Shown piece by piece: positions 39,007-46,469 of a stretch of DNA of 64,000 bases (position 1 is the first letter of the stretch; each line of letters opens with the position of its first letter). The notes beneath the pieces were generated by a model, which saw nothing but the letters and a program-made list of their open reading frames with translations, had not been told where the DNA came from and did not search any database. Source of the DNA: Verrucomicrobium sp. BvORR034 (GTDB lineage Bacteria; Verrucomicrobiota; Verrucomicrobiia; Verrucomicrobiales; Verrucomicrobiaceae); the NCBI RefSeq assembly GCF_000739635.1, contig NZ_BATQ01000183.1:23210-87209 (forward strand), in the 5' to 3' direction. The position numbers and the translations under genes were made by a program.

Positions 39007-41898
39007 ATGCTCAAGCCCACCACCTCCTTCATCCTGCTCCTGTTGTGGTGGCTCTCCTTCGCACTGCCCCGTCAGGCAGCCGCCCAGGATGCGACAGAAC
39101 TTACGCCCACGGAGCTCTTCAATGCAGCGCGTTCGGCTTTCGATGCAGGTGACTGGGCCCAGGCAGAGACGCTTTTCACCAAGTTCATCGACACGTACGG
39201 GGGCGTGGCGGAGACCGCCGAGGCCGCCAAACGCATGAAGCCTCTGCTGGTGAGCACCAAGCTCCGGCAAAATAAGTACGCCGAGACACTCCCTCTGCTG
39301 GAAGAGGTGCTCAAAGATCCGCAGATTGATCCCGGCTCGAGTGATGAGCTTGCCTTCTGGAAGGGCATCTGCCAGTTCCAGGTGCAGGACTTTGATGCAG
39401 CACAAAAGGCCTTTGGCGAATTCTACGGGGAGAAACTGCCCTATGTCGTCCGCCTCAACGAGGTCCAGCGACGGGTGCATGCGGGGCGCCGGACAGAGTC
39501 TGTCATCCTCTACGGCATGTGCTTCATCATGAAGGACGACTTCAAGGGTGCAGCCACCTTCTTTGCAAATCAGATTGCCCCGCTTCGTCAGGTCAACCGC
39601 GAAGCCGCCGGACGGGCCACGGTACTCAGGCTGCACGCCCTGCTGGAAAGCAATGAGGAGGCGGGTGCGCTGGCTCTGGTGAAGGACACTGCGCCCCATC
39701 TTCAGGAAATTACCCAAGCCGTCGCCTACCACACCCTCTGTCTGCAGCTTGGATCACGCCTGCTGGAGTCAGGGAAAAGCTATGATGCCATCTACGTGCT
39801 CCAGCGGATCTGGAGCCGGGAGAAGCTCCTGCGCACGCAACAGGCCTCTCTGGCCGCCTTTACCACGCGACTGGAAGTGGCAAAGAAGACGCCCGGGCAG
39901 GAATATCTGGCGTTTCAGTATGAGTCTCTCATCTCCCGCATCCAGCGCGAATTGGAGCAGTTTGAGAAGCTGCCCAGTTTCGATCCTGCCCTCAGGCTTC
40001 GCATCGCCAGCGCCTACCGGGATCTGGGTCGCTATCGCGAGTGCGCTCTCATCCTCGACGACATGCTGAACCACATGCCCCCCGATGATGTGGTGAAAAA
40101 GGCCTCCCTCAGCCTGGTGCAGTGCTGGATGCAGATCCAGCGTTGGGACAAGGCTGTCACCGCGGCAGACACCTGGATCGAAAAGTTTGGCCCCACCAGC
40201 CCCGCCGAGCTGCCCACGGTGCTTTTCCTCAAGGCCAGCGCCCTGCAGGGCGACCATCGTCCGGAAGCCGCAGAGATGATCTTTGCTGAGGTGCATCAGA
40301 AACACCCGCAGCATGAGATGGCAGCACGAGCCCTTTTCATGGAAGGCATCTGCCTGCTGGAGCAGGATCTCAACCGGGAGGCAGAAGATGCTTTCTCTGA
40401 ACTGCCCAAGAAACATCCCAACGCCACGGATCTGATTGAAGAAGCCTTCTACTGGACCGGAATGGGCAGATCCTTCGCCAAGCAGCACGCCCAAGCCCGC
40501 AGTCAGATGGAGGCGTATCTGAAGCGCTACCCCCAGCACGCCCGCTACACGCAGGATGCCCAGTTCCGCATCGCCTTCTCCAGCTTTGGCCTGGCCGAAT
40601 ATCCCCGCTCCATCCGCGAGCTCCAGTCGTTCATCTCTGCCAATCGAGGCTCCCAGTACGCTGAGGAAGGCAAGCTTCTGCTGGGCGATGCTTTCGGAGC
40701 GGAAGGCCGTATTGACGAAGCGATCAAAGCCTACCAGACCATCGACCGGGCGGCCAATCCCCGCTTTCACGAGGACGCCTGGTTTCGCACCGGTAACATC
40801 TACAAGCTGGCCGAACGCTTTGACGCCATGCGCTCCCACTACGAACGCTTCATTCTGGAGAATCCCCGGAGCATGCGCATTGCGGAGGCCGTGTACTGGA
40901 TCGGATGGACTTACGACAGCGCCGGGAAACGCGAAGAAGCCCGCACCGCCTACTGGGACGCCATTGAGAAGCACGGCAACACGGCCGACACTCCAGGGGT
41001 CGAGGACATTCTGACCGCCCTGCCCAGGCTCTATCCCGGTCCGGAGGGAAGGCAGGAACTACAGGTCCGGCTGGGTGATCTGACGCAGAAGGCAGGCACG
41101 CTCCGCCCGCTCCTGGCTCTGCGCACGGGTTGGGCTCGTGCGGTGCTCTGGCGCAAGGCGGACCCCGACAACTGTCGCCGCTGGCTCCTCGAACTCGCCC
41201 CCCGCCTCAACGCGAAGGAACACAGCCCCCGCATTGTGGCCGACGTCGCTGACGCCCTGCGCGAATCCGGACGGCTGGACGAGGCACGCAAGCTCTACGT
41301 GGACCTGCGCAAGTGGCATCCACGAGCCTTTGAAAAAGATCGTGTTTTTCTCGGTCTGGGCTTGATTGCCCTGTCAGAGAAGAAACCTGACGAGGCGCTC
41401 AAGGCACTTGCCCGGTTCGAGACCGAAACCCTCAACTCCCCGCTGCTTGGGGAAGTAGCCTCCATCAAGGGAGGGTTGTTCGTTGATCAGGGCAAATACA
41501 AAGATGCCCAGGCGGAGATGGAAAAGATCCTGGAAATGCCCACTGTGCCAAGGCAGCTCAAGGCCACCACCCTGCTCAAGCTGGGAGACCTGATGACGGC
41601 CCAAAAGCAGGACCTCAAAGCCACCGCTTACTTTGAGCGGGTGTACATCTCCTATGGCAAGTATCTTCCTGAAGTGGCCCTGGCTTACTTCAAACGAGCC
41701 GAGGCACTGGACCGCCTGAGTGAACCCCGCAAGGCCGAGGCCGTTTACCGTGAACTCGCGGAGCGGTTGGAACTCTCCGCCCAGCCCGTGCACCAGAAGG
41801 CCATCGTCCTGTTGGACGCACGGGATCCCTCCTGGCGGGATCGTCGGCCCGTAGAAGGCGCCGAAACACCGCAGGCTTCCACCTCCTCCATTCCATGA
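39007..41898 (+). CDS. Exported TPR-repeat protein, 963 aa
   Basis: The ATG at 39007 starts a clean signal peptide (MLKPTTSFILLLLWWLSFAL, cleavage near AAAQ). The mature protein is built from TPR/Sel1-like helical pairs throughout, e.g. LFNAARSAFDAGDWAQAETL and FRTGNIYKLAERFDAMRSHY. Such TPR proteins, like YbgF/CpoB next to Tol-Pal, often sit in the periplasm beside proton-driven ExbBD/TolQR motors. Earlier in-frame starts (from 38800) overlap the oxidoreductase gene and lack a leader. It is followed by another exported protein with a four-base overlap and by ExbB/ExbD genes. Confidence 0.85.
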   Translation: MLKPTTSFILLLLWWLSFALPRQAAAQDATELTPTELFNAARSAFDAGDWAQAETLFTKFIDTYGGVAETAEAAKRMKPLLVSTKLRQNKYAETLPLLEEVLKDPQIDPGSSDELAFWKGICQFQVQDFDAAQKAFGEFYGEKLPYVVRLNEVQRRVHAGRRTESVILYGMCFIMKDDFKGAATFFANQIAPLRQVNREAAGRATVLRLHALLESNEEAGALALVKDTAPHLQEITQAVAYHTLCLQLGSRLLESGKSYDAIYVLQRIWSREKLLRTQQASLAAFTTRLEVAKKTPGQEYLAFQYESLISRIQRELEQFEKLPSFDPALRLRIASAYRDLGRYRECALILDDMLNHMPPDDVVKKASLSLVQCWMQIQRWDKAVTAADTWIEKFGPTSPAELPTVLFLKASALQGDHRPEAAEMIFAEVHQKHPQHEMAARALFMEGICLLEQDLNREAEDAFSELPKKHPNATDLIEEAFYWTGMGRSFAKQHAQARSQMEAYLKRYPQHARYTQDAQFRIAFSSFGLAEYPRSIRELQSFISANRGSQYAEEGKLLLGDAFGAEGRIDEAIKAYQTIDRAANPRFHEDAWFRTGNIYKLAERFDAMRSHYERFILENPRSMRIAEAVYWIGWTYDSAGKREEARTAYWDAIEKHGNTADTPGVEDILTALPRLYPGPEGRQELQVRLGDLTQKAGTLRPLLALRTGWARAVLWRKADPDNCRRWLLELAPRLNAKEHSPRIVADVADALRESGRLDEARKLYVDLRKWHPRAFEKDRVFLGLGLIALSEKKPDEALKALARFETETLNSPLLGEVASIKGGLFVDQGKYKDAQAEMEKILEMPTVPRQLKATTLLKLGDLMTAQKQDLKATAYFERVYISYGKYLPEVALAYFKRAEALDRLSEPRKAEAVYRELAERLELSAQPVHQKAIVLLDARDPSWRDRRPVEGAETPQASTSSIP

Positions 41899-42968
41899 GA
41901 ACGCTGCCCGCCCTCAGCATTTGCCTGTGCCTCGGTCTCGCGGCGAGCCAGCTCTCTGCACAAGCCCCTGCTGGCCCCAAGTCCGATGTGGTGGTGCTGC
42001 AAAACGGTGCCGCCGTACCCTGCCGTATTGTCAGCAGCACCGCCGAAATGCTGCGCATTGAATACCGCCCTGCGGGAGCCATGGGCCTCATGACCCGCGA
42101 GGTGCCCTGGACGGAAATCCGGTCTGCCGATTTCCTCATGGACGAGGAGTTTCACGCCCTGCTGCGCACGACCGATGCCGCCAGGGACGGAGCCCGTCTG
42201 GCGAGCCGTTGGGAGGCGGTCCTTCCGCTGCTGAGCCGCCCCAATCACCCCGGCGGTGACCTGGGTTTGGCCTATGCCAACGCCTGCGTGGCCAGCCCTG
42301 CCCCAGCCACCCGCTCCAAGGCCCTGGACATCTGCGACGTCATCATCTCCAACGACTGGAATCCCCAGCGCCGCGCGCAGGCCCGCTGGACCAGGATCCA
42401 GGCACTTGTTGCCTTGAACCGCACCCAGGACGCCCTGGGCGAGTCCAGGAAGATCCTGGCTGATCACGGCACCGACGAATGGCTCGCAGTGCGCGCGCTG
42501 CTCTTCACGGGCAAACACAGCTTTGAGGCTCTGAAACAGCTCCAGTCCGACAACCCGCGCTGGGAGGAGGACGACCTCATCGTGCCCGAGCGCAATCGGT
42601 TGTTTCATGAATCGGTTGAATGCTCGGTCAAGCCCTCCCTCTTCCATGGCACCCAGGAAGAGTCCGCCACGGCGGGACTGTGGCAGGCGGCCGCCGTGCT
42701 CCAGTTTGACGGCAACCTTTCTGCGGCCGCTGATTGCGCGCGGGACATCCTCCATCTCTACCCCAAAGCCAAAGAGGCCGGGGAGGTACGCGAGTTTCTG
42801 ATGAAACACAAGCTGCCGCTGGAGGTGCCCGTCACCCTTCCAGAGCTTCCTGAAGAACCTGCCAAGCCCATGGAGAAGCCGGCTGCTGATGCCCCCAAAG
42901 AGCCGGAATCCGCCCGCCGCAAACGCTACGCGAAACCCGAGAGCAACAACAAGCCCCCTGAACCCTGA
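41895..42968 (+). CDS. Exported helical (TPR-like) protein, 357 aa
   Basis: Starts in the ATGA overlap with the TPR gene. Signal peptide MRTLPALSICLCLGLAASQL. Residues 30-75 form a small beta-rich part (VVVLQNGAAVPCRIVSSTAE), then helical repeats, and a Pro/Lys/Glu-rich C-terminal tail (PKEPESARRKRYAKPES). No family recognised. Overlap with the TPR gene and proximity to ExbB suggest a periplasmic partner of the motor. Confidence 0.7.
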   Translation: MRTLPALSICLCLGLAASQLSAQAPAGPKSDVVVLQNGAAVPCRIVSSTAEMLRIEYRPAGAMGLMTREVPWTEIRSADFLMDEEFHALLRTTDAARDGARLASRWEAVLPLLSRPNHPGGDLGLAYANACVASPAPATRSKALDICDVIISNDWNPQRRAQARWTRIQALVALNRTQDALGESRKILADHGTDEWLAVRALLFTGKHSFEALKQLQSDNPRWEEDDLIVPERNRLFHESVECSVKPSLFHGTQEESATAGLWQAAAVLQFDGNLSAAADCARDILHLYPKAKEAGEVREFLMKHKLPLEVPVTLPELPEEPAKPMEKPAADAPKEPESARRKRYAKPESNNKPPEP

Positions 42969-43017
42969 ACCCACAGCGCCCGCTGTCTTTCCCTTATTTC
43001 CTGTTTCCCAAGCCGCC

Positions 43018-43815
43018 ATGAAGCACCTGCTCCGCCCCACCCTTCTCCCGCTGGCCATTGTCGGCGGCATGTTCCTCATGTTCAGCTCCGTGAGCTTCAC
43101 GGTGGCCCAGCAATCAGCACCGGCAGGTGCCGAAGCCCCCGCCCACACCACGCACAAGTCCGACAAGTCTCTGTTGGACCTCTACAAAGAAGGCGGCCCC
43201 ATCATGCACGTCATCGCCGCCTGCTCAGTGGCAACCCTGGCGCTGGGTCTCTATTGCCTGCTCACCCAGTCCAAAGCCAAGCTGATGCCCAATGACATGG
43301 TCTCCACCCTGCGCAACCATCTGCTGCAGCGCGATGTCCAGTCTGCTGCCCAGTATTGCAACAGCCGCCCGGGCCTCTTCAGCCGCGCCATGCTGGCGGC
43401 CTTGGGCAAGATCAACTACCACCGCCATGATCTGGGCAAGGTGGGTATGGAGAATGCCGTGGCGGACGAGTGCTTCCGCGAGGAAACCAAGATGATGGTG
43501 ACGGTGAACTACCTCAACACCTTCGCCGTCATGGCCCCGATGATCGGCCTGCTCGGCACCGTGGGCGGCATGATCACCAGCTTCTCCGCCCTCACCGCCG
43601 GCAAGGCGGAGGCCACGGAGCTGGCAGGCGGCATTGGCGAGGCGCTGGTCGCCACGGCTGGCGGCCTCATGCTCGCCATCCCCGCCATGTTCATGTACTT
43701 CTACTTTCGCGGCATGGTGCAGAGCGGCATGGCCGATGTGCACAAGACGCTCAACGACCTGGTGGACACGCTCTCCACTGCGGCGCAGAACGCCGAAGCC
43801 GAGGCTGTCGCCTGA
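43018..43815 (+). CDS. MotA/TolQ/ExbB proton channel family protein
   Basis: 265 aa from the ATG at 43018. An N-terminal signal-like helix (residues 1-30), an extracytoplasmic linker rich in Ala/His/Lys, then the ExbB core: TM1 (MHVIAACSVATLALGLYCLL), a cytoplasmic helix bundle, and TM2-TM3 with APMIGLLGTVGGMI and GGIGEALVATAGGL. This subunit forms the pentameric channel that, with ExbD, converts the proton gradient into force. Many bacterial ExbB proteins carry such an extra N-terminal periplasmic part. It is followed by two ExbD genes. Confidence 0.93.
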   Translation: MKHLLRPTLLPLAIVGGMFLMFSSVSFTVAQQSAPAGAEAPAHTTHKSDKSLLDLYKEGGPIMHVIAACSVATLALGLYCLLTQSKAKLMPNDMVSTLRNHLLQRDVQSAAQYCNSRPGLFSRAMLAALGKINYHRHDLGKVGMENAVADECFREETKMMVTVNYLNTFAVMAPMIGLLGTVGGMITSFSALTAGKAEATELAGGIGEALVATAGGLMLAIPAMFMYFYFRGMVQSGMADVHKTLNDLVDTLSTAAQNAEAEAVA

Positions 43816-43857
43816 GCCCGATCAAGAAACTGCACGCCACGCACCTGACCGACCGCC

Positions 43858-44301
43858 ATGTCCGAGCATCATGATGACGAGGAAGTCGCACGTCGCCCGC
43901 TGAAACGGCTCCATGCGGAGGAGGTGGGCTTGCAGATCGCCCCCATGGTGGACGTCACCATGCTGCTGCTCTTCTTCTTCATGCTCACTGGAAAGCTGAC
44001 CCAGGGCATGAAACTGATGCAGGTGGATCTGCCCAAGGCCCCCACGGCCACGGAGCAGAAGGAAAAAGGCGACCGCGATGTTCTGAATATCGACGAGCAC
44101 GGCCAGCTCTTCACCGGAGACCGCCAAGTCACCGACAAGGAGGCCGTGGCCCACCTCAAGAACCGGCTCAAAGAAGTGCCGCCGCTCAAGGTCTATGTGC
44201 GCGCCGACAGCCGCACCCCGGCCAAACGCATCAAACAGGTCATGAACATGGCCGCCGAAGCCGGGGCCGTGACCGTCATCTTTGGTGCCCACAACAAATA
44301 G
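43858..44301 (+). CDS. ExbD/TolR family protein, first copy
   Basis: 147 aa. Short cytoplasmic N-terminus, then the transmembrane helix IAPMVDVTMLLLFFFMLTG with Asp32, the proton-carrying residue of ExbD. A periplasmic alpha/beta domain follows, ending with RIKQVMNMAAEAGAVTVIFG, typical of ExbD/TolR. It is 42 bases after ExbB and 10 bases before the second ExbD. Two ExbD copies may assemble as a heterodimer inside the ExbB pentamer. Confidence 0.93.
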   Translation: MSEHHDDEEVARRPLKRLHAEEVGLQIAPMVDVTMLLLFFFMLTGKLTQGMKLMQVDLPKAPTATEQKEKGDRDVLNIDEHGQLFTGDRQVTDKEAVAHLKNRLKEVPPLKVYVRADSRTPAKRIKQVMNMAAEAGAVTVIFGAHNK

Positions 44302-44311
44302 CTCCCCTGCC

Positions 44312-44764
44312 ATGGCCGTCCCCCGCCGCATTGAACATCCCCAGGTGGAACTGCAGATCGCACCGATGATCGACGTGTGCTTCCTGCTGCTCTTCTTCTA
44401 CATCCTGACCTCCAAGCCGACCAAGCCCGAGGGAGACATGAGCATGACGCTCCCGGGCACGGTGGCCCAGACGGAGGCCGTGGAGATCCCAGACGAGCAG
44501 CGGATTGAGATCGATGAGAAGGGCGTGGTCCTGCTCAACGAGATGAAAGTGGGCGCCCCCGGCGACAAGGACATGCCCCAGCTGATCTCCACCTTGAAGC
44601 GGTTCAAGGAAAGCGCCGACGCCGCCCGCAGCCAGGCACTTGTGACCCTCGTGCCCCATGACGACGTGCCCCACCAGCGCATTGTGGATGTGTTGAACGC
44701 CTGTGCCCGGGCCCACATCAGCGCCGTCACCTTCGGCGGGGCCGTGGAGGCCTCGGTTGAGTAA
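44312..44764 (+). CDS. ExbD/TolR family protein, second copy
   Basis: 150 aa from the ATG at 44312 (MAVPRRIEH); an earlier in-frame GTG overlaps the first ExbD. Transmembrane helix IAPMIDVCFLLLFFYILTS with Asp21, then a periplasmic domain ending with ACARAHISAVTFGG. It differs enough from the first copy to be a distinct paralogue. It lies 13 bases before the VWA gene. Confidence 0.93.
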   Translation: MAVPRRIEHPQVELQIAPMIDVCFLLLFFYILTSKPTKPEGDMSMTLPGTVAQTEAVEIPDEQRIEIDEKGVVLLNEMKVGAPGDKDMPQLISTLKRFKESADAARSQALVTLVPHDDVPHQRIVDVLNACARAHISAVTFGGAVEASVE

Positions 44765-44777
44765 TTCCTAATACCCC

Positions 44778-45827
44778 ATGCAAGCCGCCCTCTCTGCCCC
44801 CGCCAGCCACAGTCCCCGCCGTCGCGGCCTGCTGGTCACCGTTTTCCTCGTGGCTCTGGGGCTGCACATCGCCGGCCTGTTCGTGGCCGGGGTCTGGATT
44901 GTGGCCCGCTATTTCGCCGAACCTCCGGCCACCTTCACCGTGCCCACCCGCGACATCCGGGTGCCGGTGCAGAGCCGCGAGCACAAGATGACCATGGCCA
45001 AGCACGAGGCCATGGCACCGAAGCCCACCTTCAGCGACCGCATCGTCAGCACCCGGCCCACCGCCTTCTCCCTGCCTGAGATGCCCAAGATCGACATGGA
45101 CCAGCTCCTGCCGCTGGATCCGAGCCAGATCGTCTCCGACCAGATCTCCGGCATGGTGGGCAGCGGCGGCATGGGTTCTGGCATGGGCAGTGGTGGGGGG
45201 CGAGGCAGCGGCGGCATGGGTGGCACGGGGCTCAGCTTCTTTGGCATCAAGACCGAAGCCCGGCGCATTCTTCTCCTGTTTGATGTTTCCGGGTCTGTGG
45301 TGAACAAGGCCAAAGCCTCCGGAGTGCCGTTGGAGCGGATCAAGGAGGAAACTTCTGAACTCATCAGCAAGCTGCCCGTCAACTGCCGCTACTCGATCAT
45401 CCAGTTCGTGCGCAACTTCAAACCGTTCAGTGAAGAGCTGGTGGCCGCCAGCCCCACCAACAAGGATCTGGCCCACCAGTGGATCGAAACCCAGTGGGAC
45501 GAGAGCGGGATGATGCCCGCCGGCGGCCAGGGGGTGAAGTCCACCATCCCCAACGGGCTTCCCTTTGTGCTGGACTACGCCTTCAGCCTGAAGCCTGACA
45601 CCATCTTCCTGATCTCCGACGGGAGCTTCGAGCAGACCACCCCCACCGATGGCAACCGCAAAGTGCCGGGCGATGAGTTCGAGGCACAACTCAAGCGTCT
45701 CCAGGCCGCCGCCGGCAAGGAGGTGCCCATCCACTTCATCGGCTTCCAGATGCGGCCAGAAGACAACGCCACCTGGCGTCGCCTCGCCCAGCGCAGCGGG
45801 GGCAAGTTCCGGGAAATGGGGCGGTGA
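44778..45827 (+). CDS. TonB-like membrane anchor fused to a VWA domain
   Basis: 349 aa. A basic N-terminus (RRR at 14-16) precedes one transmembrane helix (18-45) with His30 (VALGLHIAGLFVAG), matching the TonB/TolA-type helix, where a His contacts ExbB/ExbD. A linker of about 100 residues follows, ending in Gly/Met/Ser-rich sequence (GSGGMGSGMGSGGG). Instead of a TonB C-terminal domain there is a von Willebrand A domain with an intact MIDAS motif DVSGS (169-173), and ISDGS near 280. It probably transmits motor force through a metal-dependent protein contact. It is the last gene of the cluster. Confidence 0.85.
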   Translation: MQAALSAPASHSPRRRGLLVTVFLVALGLHIAGLFVAGVWIVARYFAEPPATFTVPTRDIRVPVQSREHKMTMAKHEAMAPKPTFSDRIVSTRPTAFSLPEMPKIDMDQLLPLDPSQIVSDQISGMVGSGGMGSGMGSGGGRGSGGMGGTGLSFFGIKTEARRILLLFDVSGSVVNKAKASGVPLERIKEETSELISKLPVNCRYSIIQFVRNFKPFSEELVAASPTNKDLAHQWIETQWDESGMMPAGGQGVKSTIPNGLPFVLDYAFSLKPDTIFLISDGSFEQTTPTDGNRKVPGDEFEAQLKRLQAAAGKEVPIHFIGFQMRPEDNATWRRLAQRSGGKFREMGR

Positions 45828-46124
45828 GATTCAAAAGGTCAGGCCAGAATCCCGTGCTAACCCGCTTCGTGTGCAAGAGGCAGGTTGAAAGACACCGCTT
45901 TAACCCTCCCCAACGGTTGCCGGGGACGAACACTGGATGGTGGCGGGACCGTGTGTTGATGCGTTCGGATGGTAAGAGGGCATGCCCATAAAGCCTCTGC
46001 TCACGAGGAGCCTGTTTTGGTGCTTATTTTTCGGGAAGCAGTCTGTTGGCCCGGCCTGCTATGGGTTGTCACTTTTGCTTGGCATTTGCACCCTACATCT
46101 GAGGAATCAATTTTAAGACACGTC
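45828..46124. other. Intergenic region with a 15-bp direct repeat
   Basis: 297 bases between convergent gene ends. GGGTTGTCACTTTTG occurs at 46063-46077 and again at 46129-46143, where it runs into the end of the next gene. A 77-codon plus-strand frame here is just the repeat region and is not believed. No terminator hairpin seen. Confidence 0.6.
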
Positions 46125-46469
46125 CTAGGGGTTGTCACTTTTGATCTCTGCACCCGCCGTATCAAGCCGCTTCACACTTTTTTTGGACTGTTCACTAAAT
46201 GAAAATAGAAGCTTTTCTACAGGAGAGCTTTCCAATCTTGCCATCATCGACCTATGCCTCTCAATGGCCTGCTTACGTATTTCTTGAAAGCACTGTTCCT
46301 TCGTGAGCTCCGATCTTCGCAATCGCTCCATACCGAATACGTCATTCAGGTTCCAAACAAGAACGCAATTCCTCGCCTCATTGCGCACTCCTAGAGGATA
46401 CCCCACCGAGATTGCTCCGATTAATGCGCCTACAGCAACTAGAATGCCATTTTTGACTATCGATTTCAT
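46125..46469 (-). CDS. Small single-pass membrane protein coupled to the Rhs gene (candidate immunity protein)
   Basis: 114 aa from the ATG at 46469, which overlaps the Rhs stop as ATGA; ATGs at 46478 or 46496 would overlap further. One N-terminal hydrophobic helix (GILVAVGALIGAISVGYPLG) is followed by about 85 charged, mostly helical residues. DNA is AT-richer than surroundings. A small gene directly behind an Rhs C-terminus is the usual place of the cognate immunity gene, and the overlap supports that. No known immunity family recognised, so the role is inferred from position only. Confidence 0.6.
   Translation of the reverse strand: MKSIVKNGILVAVGALIGAISVGYPLGVRNEARNCVLVWNLNDVFGMERLRRSELTKEQCFQEIRKQAIERHRSMMARLESSPVEKLLFSFSEQSKKSVKRLDTAGAEIKSDNP

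Noticed and set aside
45969..46202. 77-codon plus-strand frame
   Set aside because: Spans the direct repeat and runs into the opposite gene; no start context or protein-like sequence.
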